This document shows, piece after piece, positions 24,593-32,849 of a stretch of 33,650 nt of DNA. Origin of the DNA: an uncultured Bacteroidota bacterium. GTDB lineage: Bacteria > Bacteroidota > Bacteroidia > Chitinophagales > Chitinophagaceae. Every line of letters begins with the position of its first letter. Position 1 is the stretch's first letter. Below the pieces are notes generated by a model. The model saw only the letters and a list, made by a program, of their open reading frames with translations. It had not been told where the DNA came from and did no database searches. The position numbers and the translations under genes are program-made. The DNA lies in NCBI GenBank assembly GCA_903858475.1, contig CAIOIZ010000048.1, positions 1-33,650 on the forward strand, written 5' to 3'.

Positions 24593-24821
24593 TTTTACAT
24601 CAGCATCACTGTGATTTAAGTATGAAATATTCTTGCCCGGAACACTATTTATTTTGACCGCTAGTCGCCTGTTTCCTTTACTGGGGTTAATTCAATTATC
24701 ATTTTCCCTAAAAATTGCTGATTGTACAGCATAACAATGGCACTTTTCTGTTCAAGTAAAAAATATTAAGTTCATCTAATGATAGCTGACCACTTCAGGT
24801 TTTTTAAAACTGTGGGTTAAA

Positions 24822-26159
24822 CTAATATTTTTTATAAGCCATCCAGTTTCCTTTTTTTCCTGTATTGGCACCAGTAGCACAGGACCAGGTTCCTGTAAGC
24901 TCACCATTGGATGGATTATATCCTGTTGAATTAAAATTATACGTATCGCCATTTGGATAACTGTAAGTAGCCGCGAAATTATTATTCTCAATTCTAAATC
25001 CTCCTGAAGCAATACTGGTACCATTAGTATCCTGCAACCAAAAAGCGTTGTTGTTGATTTTGAAAAAAAATGGACCGCCTTTAGTAGGCTCGCCATACAC
25101 ACCCATCAGGCCCTTCCATTCGGTGTACATCATTTCATTGGTCATAGTGTATGCCGGAGCTTTTGGAGGAACTCCTTTTATTGGCATGATATTTTTATCG
25201 GCAATATTTTTAATGATAGGAATATTGGTAACTGGCTGCTTTACAGCAGGGTTTTGTGCAGTAATACGGCTGGCTGTAATATCATCACCTTCGGGGGCAA
25301 ACTTAATCGCAATATTGATATAATATTTACCATTGCTGTTGCCAATGCCATATGTATTTTCGCCGCAATAGAGCGATATTTCTTTTACTGTTTTCCAGGG
25401 ATATGCTGCATTTGCATAAGGATGATTGGTAGGTGTTTGGTTGTAAATGGCCCATAAGTTTTTGGCTTCTATTAAAATTATGGCGGGATCAAAGTCCAGC
25501 GTTTGTCCATCGTATTTTACAATACCCATGGGGCGGTTGCCCTGTACATTTGGGTTTACCAGCGAATTGAAAATGGATGGATAACTGATGGGTGGAATAG
25601 TAACGCGGTAGCCATTGCCATAGTAATATATTTTGCCGGCAAATGGGTTGCCGGGCTCACCAAGGTTGCTCATCTTTGGAAAGGGCATTAGTGAAGCAGA
25701 TTCCAGATCTGCCAGTACTTGATTTTTGTATCGGTCATAAATCGTTTCGTTATTATCATCTCTTTCCCAAAGGGTGGGCGAAAGCAATACAAAGCCATCG
25801 GGATCCAATTGAACAGAAGTAATGGTTTCATTAAAAGGGATAACATTGGTGTTGTCAACTCCGCCTGTTGGCGAAGCAGTACCTGCCTGGCGGCGTTCAT
25901 TATGTCCAGCGGTACTTCCAAAAGTAGCCGTGGTTAACACTCCTTTTTGAGTTTTGGAAGATTTGGAGTTAGGATTTCTTTTATAAAATGCACCGGATAC
26001 AAATATTTCATTGCCAGGGCCATCAAATTCCACCACACCATCCCAGGATTTATTCTGGCAGGTAACCGATTTAATTTCCACCACCAGGGAACCGCCGTGC
26101 TGTGCTACTGCTGATGCAGCAGTGAACAAACCCATTGCTGCAATGTGTATTATTTTCAT
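24822..26159 (-). CDS. Secreted protein of unknown function, 445 aa
   Basis: A signal peptide (MKIIHIAAMGLFTAASAVAQ) is followed by a beta-type domain (GGSLVVEIKSVTCQNKSWDG, EIFVSGAFYKRNP) that may be a C2-like or calycin module. A middle region follows that I cannot place, with YRVTIPPISYPSIFNSLVNP and IILIEAKNLWAIYNQ. The last ~90 residues (MYTEWKGLMGVYGEPTKGGP, FWLQDTNG, ELTGTWSCATGANTGKKGNW) resemble a small lipocalin-like beta module in which an N-to-G-T-W strand closes the fold. It begins 5 bp after the 26165 gene, so the pair is an operon. No catalytic motif is visible. Confidence 0.7.
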   Translation of the reverse strand: MKIIHIAAMGLFTAASAVAQHGGSLVVEIKSVTCQNKSWDGVVEFDGPGNEIFVSGAFYKRNPNSKSSKTQKGVLTTATFGSTAGHNERRQAGTASPTGGVDNTNVIPFNETITSVQLDPDGFVLLSPTLWERDDNNETIYDRYKNQVLADLESASLMPFPKMSNLGEPGNPFAGKIYYYGNGYRVTIPPISYPSIFNSLVNPNVQGNRPMGIVKYDGQTLDFDPAIILIEAKNLWAIYNQTPTNHPYANAAYPWKTVKEISLYCGENTYGIGNSNGKYYINIAIKFAPEGDDITASRITAQNPAVKQPVTNIPIIKNIADKNIMPIKGVPPKAPAYTMTNEMMYTEWKGLMGVYGEPTKGGPFFFKINNNAFWLQDTNGTSIASGGFRIENNNFAATYSYPNGDTYNFNSTGYNPSNGELTGTWSCATGANTGKKGNWMAYKKY

Positions 26160-26164
26160 AAGGC

Positions 26165-26641
26165 CTAATATTTACTAAGATTAAATGTTCCGATATTTCT
26201 GCCCGGTGTATAATAAGGCGGTTGGGTATTATCCTTCTCCCGCAGTTCAATATAATTTCCTGTTATCATTCCTGTATTGATATCCCATGTTCCGTTAAGG
26301 GTATGATTGAAGGGAAATTTATTACAGGTAATAACGATCTTGTTTTTAATGATGCTGAACCTGCCTTCTGTTGGGCCATTAAATTCATATTTCTGGTGCT
26401 TAAAACTCAAACTGCCATTTTTTTTAATCTCCAACCATACAGAATCTACATTTACTGCGCCGGGCAATTGTGTTATCCTGGCGCCACGCCACCTGCCTTC
26501 AATAACATCTTTTAGTTCCAGCAATCTTACATTGGCTTGTGGTTTTGCAATGATTTGTTTAGGTAAGGGAACTGGCTGCTGCGCAAAAGTGCTAAGCATT
26601 GCAAAAAGCATTAGTACAATGGTGAAAAATTGTTTTTTCAT
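26165..26641 (-). CDS. Secreted small calycin-like protein, 158 aa
   Basis: I start at 26641, where the signal peptide MKKQFFTIVLMLFAMLSTFAQ begins, rather than at the ATG at 26677, which would add 12 residues. The mature protein has a proline-rich lead and then a beta-barrel-like pattern: IEGRWRGARITQLPG, VWLEIKKNGSLSFKHQKYEF, GRFSIIKNKIVITCN, and LNGTWDINTGMITGNYIELR. This is reminiscent of lipocalin-like or DUF-type calycins, but I do not assign a family. It is the first gene of a two-gene operon and sits 48 bp behind the operator-like site at 26690. Substrate unknown. Confidence 0.7.
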   Translation of the reverse strand: MKKQFFTIVLMLFAMLSTFAQQPVPLPKQIIAKPQANVRLLELKDVIEGRWRGARITQLPGAVNVDSVWLEIKKNGSLSFKHQKYEFNGPTEGRFSIIKNKIVITCNKFPFNHTLNGTWDINTGMITGNYIELREKDNTQPPYYTPGRNIGTFNLSKY

Positions 26642-26689
26642 ATTTAAGGTTTGATATTGTAAATATGGGATAGGCAAAACGATTTACCT

Positions 26690-26707
26690 ATCCCTTAAAA
26701 ACAGTAT
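26690..26707 (-). promoter_or_regulatory. Operator-like dyad upstream of the 26641 gene
   Basis: ATCCCTTAAAAACAGTAT differs from the best copy by one base. It is 48 bp from the chosen start at 26641. GTAAATAT is at 26659-26666, exactly 23 bp nearer the gene. The position lies in the gap between the 26717 gene and this operon. Confidence 0.65.
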
Positions 26708-26716
26708 TTATATAAT

Positions 26717-28030
26717 TTACAGGCAACTATCCGCATTCCATGCCAGTGTTATTCTGCAACCTCCTCTTATAGCAGGCAGCACATTCCATTTATAGTTCAG
26801 TAAAGTATGCACGCCTAAAATTTTTGCCTTCCAAAAACTGATGCCTTTGCTAAAATCGATATCTGTTATTGGTATCTGAACAGTTACACTGGTTTTGTTT
26901 TCGCTGGCAATTAAGGAATGATTCTGAACATATATATATGTCTCCGCATTATTAGGTTTAGGTATACCAATCTGTTTCCACCAGGTAACTTTTTTATTGC
27001 CGGTTTGTCCCAACTGTAAAGTAAATTCCACTACATTGGCAGGCACCACATTATACTGTACAGTAAAAGCCACTCTGTCGCAATCATCATTGGTTCGTAT
27101 TTCACCTATAGCATTGATACCGGTTGGTGGAAATGGATACCATATTCGGGCATATAGTTTATCAGTGGCCGAAAGGTTTGTATTTAGCGGACTGGCAACA
27201 CCGGTCAGCAATAATTCCTGCGGAATCATATAATGCATTATGGATAAAGGATCGTAAGCAGAAAAATTAGTGCTGCTTTGTGTGTATTTAGAAATTACCT
27301 GCGTATTCACTTGTGCTGCAGTCCAGCCGTTTTTATCATAAAAATATTGATTGGCTTTGTCAATATTCCATTGCAATGTAGATGCCGGCGATTTATGCTC
27401 ATGTAAAAATCCCAGTACATGTCCAAATTCATGAATCACCACTCTGCTGAATTCCTCGTCGTGTGTGGTGTCATTAAACCATCCAAAGTTCACGGTATAG
27501 TTGCCGGGATCAGCCAATGCATCTCTTCCTACTAATGACCAGCTTTGTCCATTATATAAAAAACCTACTTTAACATTGGCTGTTTTAAAATCGTTTATAA
27601 AATTAAATTTTACATTGGCAAATTGCTCCCATGTTTTAGCAAATTGCCTTACTTTACTCTTTACAAATTCTGTGGTCATTGTTCCTATATAAACAGAGAT
27701 GATATCACCGGGGTTCCACATTTTATCAGTAGCACTGGTAAGGCCCTGTTGAACAATACCCACCTGTGGAATAGTTCCATCCTGACTTATAGTTGGAATG
27801 GGGGAGCCTGCCGTGTTTCTGCGGGGAGGCAAATTGACTGCTGTTACCGGTTTTTGATCCAGGCAAATTTTAATTTTACCCAAATCATATTTTCCGGGTA
27901 ATGGTTTTACTATCAGCGCATTTATATTTCCAATATTTTTTATTGGCCGCTCTGTAATCTTAACTGGTGGTTGTGCACAAAGGGTACTGCTGCATAATAG
28001 TATTGCTAAAAGGAATGGTATTTTTTTCAT
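26717..28030 (-). CDS. Secreted metzincin-type zinc metalloprotease, 437 aa
   Basis: The signal peptide is MKKIPFLLAILLCSSTLCAQ. The extended zinc motif HExxHxxGxxHE is complete in VVIHEFGHVLGFLHEH (H200, E201, H204, H210), and the Met-turn is in LSIMHYMIP (M265), placing it in the metzincin clan. The HE after the third His and the SIMHY turn are typical of astacin-like (M12A) or related secreted proteases. The region before it (WNPGDIISVYIG, AKTWEQFANVKFNFI) fits the N-terminal half of the catalytic domain. The C-terminal ~150 residues are a beta-type region of unknown role. Single gene behind the operator-like site at 28080, divergent from the first histidine kinase. Confidence 0.85.
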   Translation of the reverse strand: MKKIPFLLAILLCSSTLCAQPPVKITERPIKNIGNINALIVKPLPGKYDLGKIKICLDQKPVTAVNLPPRRNTAGSPIPTISQDGTIPQVGIVQQGLTSATDKMWNPGDIISVYIGTMTTEFVKSKVRQFAKTWEQFANVKFNFINDFKTANVKVGFLYNGQSWSLVGRDALADPGNYTVNFGWFNDTTHDEEFSRVVIHEFGHVLGFLHEHKSPASTLQWNIDKANQYFYDKNGWTAAQVNTQVISKYTQSSTNFSAYDPLSIMHYMIPQELLLTGVASPLNTNLSATDKLYARIWYPFPPTGINAIGEIRTNDDCDRVAFTVQYNVVPANVVEFTLQLGQTGNKKVTWWKQIGIPKPNNAETYIYVQNHSLIASENKTSVTVQIPITDIDFSKGISFWKAKILGVHTLLNYKWNVLPAIRGGCRITLAWNADSCL

Positions 28031-28079
28031 GATGGTAAAATGTATACTGTAAATATGATATCATAAAACAAATTGGCCA

Positions 28080-28097
28080 ATCCCTTAAAAACAGGAG
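28080..28097 (-). promoter_or_regulatory. Operator-like dyad upstream of the metzincin gene
   Basis: ATCCCTTAAAAACAGGAG differs from the best copy at the last base. It is 49 bp from the start at 28030. GTAAATAT lies at 28049-28056, exactly 23 bp nearer the gene. A related site pointing the other way lies 10 bp to the right (28108), so the two share the divergent gap between metzincin and kinase. Confidence 0.65.
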
Positions 28098-28107
28098 ATT
28101 TTGTAAA

Positions 28108-28125
28108 ATCACAGAAAAAGGGGAT
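28108..28125 (+). promoter_or_regulatory. Related operator-like site upstream of the first histidine kinase
   Basis: ATCACAGAAAAAGGGGAT keeps the gene-proximal GGGAT and distal ATC of the coding-strand motif ATCCTGTTTTTAAGGGAT but differs in the centre. It is 57 bp from the ATG at 28183 and faces the same way relative to its gene as the other sites. TAACTTG is placed where a -7 element is expected. A nearly identical block occurs at 32218 before the headless kinase. Confidence 0.4.
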
Positions 28126-28182
28126 CCATTTCCAGAGGAGTATGCATAACTTGTATCTGAGGAAAAAACTATCTGATAAATA

Positions 28183-30123
28183 ATGAGAACAATCATCACC
28201 CTTACTTTTTTACTTTGTGTTTGCTGTATGGCTACATCCCAAATGAGCATAAATGCAGATAGCCTTCGTATGTTAATCCAAAAATCAAAAGATGACACCA
28301 CTACAGTCAGCAGTCTGCTGAAACTTGAAAAATATTATTTTGATACTGATCCCGATTCTGCTCTATACTTTAATCAGCAATGCGAAAAACTGATTGATAA
28401 AATAAATGCCCATACTTACCGGCATGCCTGTTATTACGAAATGGTACGCTTATATCATGCCAAAAGTGAGTACAGAACAGCGCTGGAATATTGTCTTAAA
28501 GGCATTGCAGTGGATAAACAAATTGGCGACCGGTTTCAGCAAGCGGTTTTATACCGTGCACTGTTTAATTTATACCATAATTTAAACATGAATGATTCAG
28601 CTGTAAAGTATGGTGTATATTCATTACAACTTACAGAAGAAATAGGCGATACCACCAATATCGCAGTTAACTATGGCAACCTCTGCTGGTTGTATAATGA
28701 TTTAAGACAGTTGGGAAAAGCTATAGATTATGGATTAAAAGGAATAGCTGCCGGAAAAAAATACAATGATACCAAGGGCTTACTTATTTGTATGAATAAT
28801 ACAGCGCAGTGTTATATGGCACAGAGTGATTATAGCAGGGCTATCGATATGTTTATGCAACAGATAGCAGTGGCAAAAAAAGTAAATCGTATCATTTCTA
28901 TACGAAAGGCGCTGATTAATTTGGGGAGTATCTACTTCGAAATAGGTAATAAAACCGCACTCGCCAGTACTGCCAGGGAGTTGAATACACTGGATAGTGA
29001 AGGCATGGGTACCAATAAAAAAGATATTTGTTACCATTATATTGTTAATGGCTATAACCTGATATATCAGCAAAAATTTACTGCTGCAGAAGCACAATTT
29101 CAAACAGCGCTTTCAATAGCGTTAAAAGATTCTTTTACTGCTGTTTTGCTGGATATATACGGCAGCCTGTCAAGATTAAAATATGCACAACATGATTTTA
29201 TTGCAGGAAATATGTATGATGCTAAATGGGATGAAGTGGATGAAGCACAGCATGAACAAGAACTTGCAGAGTATGGACTGGATCTGCAAGTGAAATATCA
29301 AACAGAAAAAAAGGAAGCACAGTTAAAATTGCAACAAGCACAAATCAAACAGAAACAGTTTTTAAATTATCTGCTGGGAAGCATTGCCGTAGCAGTATTG
29401 CTGACTAGTTTTTTAGGGTATCGCGGCTACAGACATAAACAAAAAATGCAGCAGCACCGTATAGCCGAACTGGAAACAGAAAAACAACTTACTGCTACCG
29501 AAGCAGTATTAAAAGGAGAAGAGCAGGAAAGAACCAGGCTGGCCAAAGACCTCCATGATGGTTTGGGAGGGATGCTGAGCGGAATAAAATATTCATTCAA
29601 TACTATGAAGGGCAATCTGGTGATGACTCCGGAAAATACACAGGCTTTTGAAAGAAGTATGGATATGCTCGACAGTTCTATAAAGGAAATGAGGCGTGTG
29701 GCTCATAACATGATGCCCGAGGCCTTGGTGAAATTTGGTTTGGATACTGCTCTGAAAGATTTTTGTGCAGAGATCAATCAAAGCGGCGCATTAAAAATAA
29801 ATTATCAGTCAATAGGATTGAGCAATGCAGAATTAGATCAAACTATTGCCATTGCCATTTACCGTATCATTCAGGAGCTTATTAATAATACCATGAAACA
29901 TGCTGCAGCTAAAACCGCCATTGTACAGGTTACCAAATCAAATGGGCTACTAACGGTTACAGTGGAGGATGATGGTAAAGGATTTGATCCTGAAATTTTA
30001 TCTCATGCAAAAGGTATTGGCTGGACGAATATTGAAAGCCGCGTTAATTTCTTAAAAGGGAAACTTGATATTGATACTCATCAGGGGAAAGGTACTTCTG
30101 TACTGATTGAACTAAATATATAA
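28183..30123 (+). CDS. TPR sensor histidine kinase, NarL-type (HisKA_3), 646 aa
   Basis: A signal peptide (MRTIITLTFLLCVCCMATSQ) precedes a periplasmic TPR solenoid (residues ~25-370) with units such as AIDYGLKGIAAGKKYND and AIDMFMQQIAVAKK. One membrane helix follows (FLNYLLGSIAVAVLLTSFLG, ~391-411), then a coiled coil rich in Q/K/E. The HisKA_3 dimerisation domain has AKDLHDGLGGMLSGIKYS (phospho-accepting H458). The HATPase domain has ELINNTMKHAA (N box ~565), VEDDGKGFD and QGKGTSVLIEL. It would phosphorylate a NarL/FixJ regulator, presumably the one at 32849. Periplasmic TPRs suggest sensing of a protein or peptide partner. It is divergent from the metzincin gene, and the intervening gap holds two operator-like sites. 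Confidence 0.9.
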   Translation: MRTIITLTFLLCVCCMATSQMSINADSLRMLIQKSKDDTTTVSSLLKLEKYYFDTDPDSALYFNQQCEKLIDKINAHTYRHACYYEMVRLYHAKSEYRTALEYCLKGIAVDKQIGDRFQQAVLYRALFNLYHNLNMNDSAVKYGVYSLQLTEEIGDTTNIAVNYGNLCWLYNDLRQLGKAIDYGLKGIAAGKKYNDTKGLLICMNNTAQCYMAQSDYSRAIDMFMQQIAVAKKVNRIISIRKALINLGSIYFEIGNKTALASTARELNTLDSEGMGTNKKDICYHYIVNGYNLIYQQKFTAAEAQFQTALSIALKDSFTAVLLDIYGSLSRLKYAQHDFIAGNMYDAKWDEVDEAQHEQELAEYGLDLQVKYQTEKKEAQLKLQQAQIKQKQFLNYLLGSIAVAVLLTSFLGYRGYRHKQKMQQHRIAELETEKQLTATEAVLKGEEQERTRLAKDLHDGLGGMLSGIKYSFNTMKGNLVMTPENTQAFERSMDMLDSSIKEMRRVAHNMMPEALVKFGLDTALKDFCAEINQSGALKINYQSIGLSNAELDQTIAIAIYRIIQELINNTMKHAAAKTAIVQVTKSNGLLTVTVEDDGKGFDPEILSHAKGIGWTNIESRVNFLKGKLDIDTHQGKGTSVLIELNI

Positions 30124-30208
30124 AATTATACATTCCTTTTTATATTTTACATGCTGTAAACACAGGGAAAGCAGTGAATGGCACTTACAATAAAAATACT
30201 TTTACATT

Positions 30209-32185
30209 ATGAGGATTTTATTTATTTTTTTGCTGATAATTACAGTTTTCTCCACAGTAAAAGGTCAGGAGTACAATAAAGACAGTGTACAACAACTGAT
30301 TGCTGGAATAAAAAAATTACCGACAGATACTGCTCAAATAACCAAACTGAGGGATGCCGGCTACAACCTTATTGAACTGGACAGTGCTTTATCCAAACAA
30401 CTGTTAGATGAAGCCTTAAATAAAAGTCTGCTGCAAAAAGATATTGATGCCATTACTAACAGTTACCGGTTTCTTGGGATATGGTACCGTACATTTAATA
30501 ATCCTGAAAAGTCGGTTGAAAATTACAGGGCTTCATTAGCATCTGCTATGCTAAACAATCATTTGTATCTGATTGCAGGCGCTTATTTTAATATTGGTAA
30601 TATTAAATACGGAAAGGGAGAATACGACAGCTGTATCGATTACTACTTAAAAACGGCTGCCATTTTCGAAAATCCTAAAATGCTGGAGGATAAAACCATA
30701 CTGCCACAGGTGCTCAAAAAAAAGCAGTCGGATTTATATTATAACATGAGCGCCGTATTTAATACCCTTAAAAATATTCCCAAAGCCAATGAATATATCG
30801 ATCAGGCCATAGCCCTGGCAAAAAGCTATAACAGCACCGTAATGGTGGCTCATTACTCACAGCAAAAAGCAGATAACCTGGCAGAAGAAGGACAAATTGA
30901 AAAAGCACTTCGTCTTCGCCTGCAATATTTACATGATCTGGAAACCTCCAATGTTTGGAGAAGCAATCTGCAGGGCTCTTATCAGAATATTGCCAAAGAA
31001 TATTATGAACTGGGTAAATTGGACTCGGCAAAAATATTTGCGCATAAAAGTTTACAAACTGCAGAAGCATTAGATATCACTGATGGTATTGCCAATTCAA
31101 ATTTACAACTGGGGCGTATTGCTCTAAAGGAAAAACAATATGTTGCAGCTGAGAATTATTTTACTCAAAGCAGTTCGTATTATTTAAACAGCGAGGACCC
31201 CGCTGAAAAAATGAGTTACCTGGATGAAATCAGGGAGCTTAAATATACGCAGGGAAAATACAAAGAAGCGTATGACCTGTTTAATCAGTTTAAAGCAATA
31301 AACGACTCCCTGCTTAATAATGAAAGGGCAAGGCAATTTTCGGAAAGAGAGGCACGCTACCAATCCGGAAAAAAAGATGCGCAAATACAGTTTCAGCAAT
31401 CAGAAATTTCACAAAAAAATATACTGAATGCCATCTTAATTGCTTCAGCCGCATTATTGCTGATCATTTTTGTATTGGTATACCGAAATTATCAGCAAAA
31501 ACAAAAATTGCAGAAGCAGCGCATCATTGAATTAGAAAACGAAAAACAACTGGCCGCTACAGAAGCAGTGCTAAAGGGGGAAGAGCAGGAACGTACCAGA
31601 TTGGCCAAAGACCTGCACGATGGTTTGGGAGGAATGCTTAGCGGTATAAAGTATTCGTTCAATAATATGAAAGGTAATATGGTGATGACACCCGAAAATT
31701 CTAAAGCTTTTGAACGCAGTATGGATATGCTCGACAGTTCCATAAAAGAAATGCGAAGGGTGGCACATAATATGATGCCCGAAGCATTGGTGAAATTTGG
31801 ATTGGATACCGCATTAAAAGATTTTTGTTCGGAGATTAACCAAAGCGGGGCATTGGCTATCAATTATCAATCATTTGGTTTGGAGGGAGAACAAATAGAT
31901 CAAACTATTTCGATTACCGTTTACCGTATCGTACAGGAATTAATTAATAATACCATGAAACATGCAGCAGCTAAAACGGCCATTGTTCAGGTGACCAAAT
32001 CAAATGGCCGGTTAACAGTAACAGTTGAAGATGATGGTATAGGATTTGATCCCGGCATATTAACTCAGGCAAAAGGTATTGGCTGGACCAATATTGAAAG
32101 CCGGATTAATTTCTTAAAAGGTAAGCTTGATATAGATACACAGGAAGGAAAAGGTACATCCGTCCTGATTGAATTAGATATTTAA
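30209..32185 (+). CDS. TPR sensor histidine kinase, NarL-type, paralogue of the preceding gene, 658 aa
   Basis: The layout is the same as in the preceding kinase: a signal peptide (MRILFIFLLIITVFSTVKGQ), a periplasmic TPR region with different repeats (IAGAYFNIGNIKYGKGEYDS, QNIAKEYYELGKLDSAKIFA), a membrane helix near residue 405-425 (AILIASAALLLIIFVLVY), HisKA_3 with AKDLHDGLGGMLSGIKYS (H470), and HATPase with ELINNTMKHAA, VEDDGIGFD and GKGTSVLIEL. From the coiled coil onward it is almost identical to the preceding kinase, while the sensor halves have diverged. This points to duplication with conserved partner specificity, probably for the regulator at 32849, but different input signals. The 85-bp gap before it has no good copy of the operator. 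Confidence 0.9.
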   Translation: MRILFIFLLIITVFSTVKGQEYNKDSVQQLIAGIKKLPTDTAQITKLRDAGYNLIELDSALSKQLLDEALNKSLLQKDIDAITNSYRFLGIWYRTFNNPEKSVENYRASLASAMLNNHLYLIAGAYFNIGNIKYGKGEYDSCIDYYLKTAAIFENPKMLEDKTILPQVLKKKQSDLYYNMSAVFNTLKNIPKANEYIDQAIALAKSYNSTVMVAHYSQQKADNLAEEGQIEKALRLRLQYLHDLETSNVWRSNLQGSYQNIAKEYYELGKLDSAKIFAHKSLQTAEALDITDGIANSNLQLGRIALKEKQYVAAENYFTQSSSYYLNSEDPAEKMSYLDEIRELKYTQGKYKEAYDLFNQFKAINDSLLNNERARQFSEREARYQSGKKDAQIQFQQSEISQKNILNAILIASAALLLIIFVLVYRNYQQKQKLQKQRIIELENEKQLAATEAVLKGEEQERTRLAKDLHDGLGGMLSGIKYSFNNMKGNMVMTPENSKAFERSMDMLDSSIKEMRRVAHNMMPEALVKFGLDTALKDFCSEINQSGALAINYQSFGLEGEQIDQTISITVYRIVQELINNTMKHAAAKTAIVQVTKSNGRLTVTVEDDGIGFDPGILTQAKGIGWTNIESRINFLKGKLDIDTQEGKGTSVLIELDI

Positions 32186-32217
32186 ATAGTGTGCTTACAA
32201 CTGCCCCATACTTTAAA

Positions 32218-32235
32218 ATCATGGAAAAAGGGGAG
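32218..32235 (+). promoter_or_regulatory. Related operator-like site before the headless kinase-regulator pair
   Basis: ATCATGGAAAAAGGGGAG is very close to the site at 28108 (AAAATCA..GAAAAAGGGGA shared). A TTATTTG block lies at about 32259-32265, near the expected 23-bp position, and could be the -7 element (consensus TAnnTTTG) with its spacing reduced. This suggests that the promoter of a third kinase gene survived when its 5' coding part was lost. Confidence 0.4.
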
Positions 32236-32330
32236 AGATTAAGAGTGCTTTTGGAGTTTTATTTGTAGTATGGGAATTAAATATGATTTAATCTGCAATT
32301 CTCAGCAATATTAAATACTCAATAAACGGC

Positions 32331-32849
32331 ATGAAAGGAAATCTGATTATCACATCTGATACTGCACAGGCATTTGAACGCAGTATAGATATGATGGAGA
32401 CCTGTATTAAAGAAATGAGAAGAGTCGCGTATAATATGATGCCTGAAGTACTGGTGGAATCCGGACTAAATATTGCGTTAAAAGATTATTGTAACAATAT
32501 CAATCAGAGCGGGGCACTTAATCTGAATTACCATTCGATAGGAATAGATGACAGCAATATTGATCAAACTACTTCTATTGCCATTTACCGTATTGTGCAG
32601 GAACTTATCAATAATACCATTAAACATGCTGCAGCAAAAAAAGCAATTGTGCAGGTAAGTCAGTCGGAAGATTTGCTTACTTTAACAGTGGAAGATGATG
32701 GTATTGGATTTGATCCTGTAATTTTACAAAGGGTAAAAGGAATTGGCTGGTTAAATATTCAAAGCCGGATTGATTTTTTAAAGGGTACATTGGATGTACA
32801 GTCAGGCGAAGGGAAAGGTACTTCTGTTCACATTGAATTAAACGCATAA
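32331..32849 (+). pseudogene. Headless histidine kinase: catalytic domain without sensor and H-box, 172 aa
   Basis: Homology to the two kinases begins abruptly at 32301 (LSNIKYSINGMKGN against LSGIKYSFNNMKGN), just after the AKDLHDGLGGM box; upstream the frame meets a TAA. Signal peptide, TPRs, membrane helix and phospho-accepting His are all gone. The remaining DHp helix (KEMRRVAYNMMPEVLVESGL) and HATPase domain (ELINNTIKHAA, VEDDGIGFD, GKGTSVHIEL) are intact. The first ATG (32331) gives a 172-residue soluble protein whose TAA overlaps the regulator's ATG (TAATG), so it may still be translated to couple the regulator. Either a decaying gene or a kept ATPase module; it cannot autophosphorylate on His in the normal way. 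Confidence 0.7.

Noticed and set aside
24661..24757. Remnant of an oxidoreductase C-terminus (minus strand, ending GKMIIELTPVKETGD)
   Set aside because: Only about 30 codons, no start codon and no motif that excludes chance; mentioned only in the gap description.
28780..29103. Long open frames antisense to the kinase, Sel1 and propeller genes
   Set aside because: They overlap well-supported genes in full, have cysteine- and histidine-rich composition typical of shadow frames, and lack family features.
30150..30180. Operator-like site before the second kinase (CACAGGGAAAGCAG)
   Set aside because: Only a short stretch resembles the 28108 site, its distance to the gene is different, and the GGGAT end is missing.
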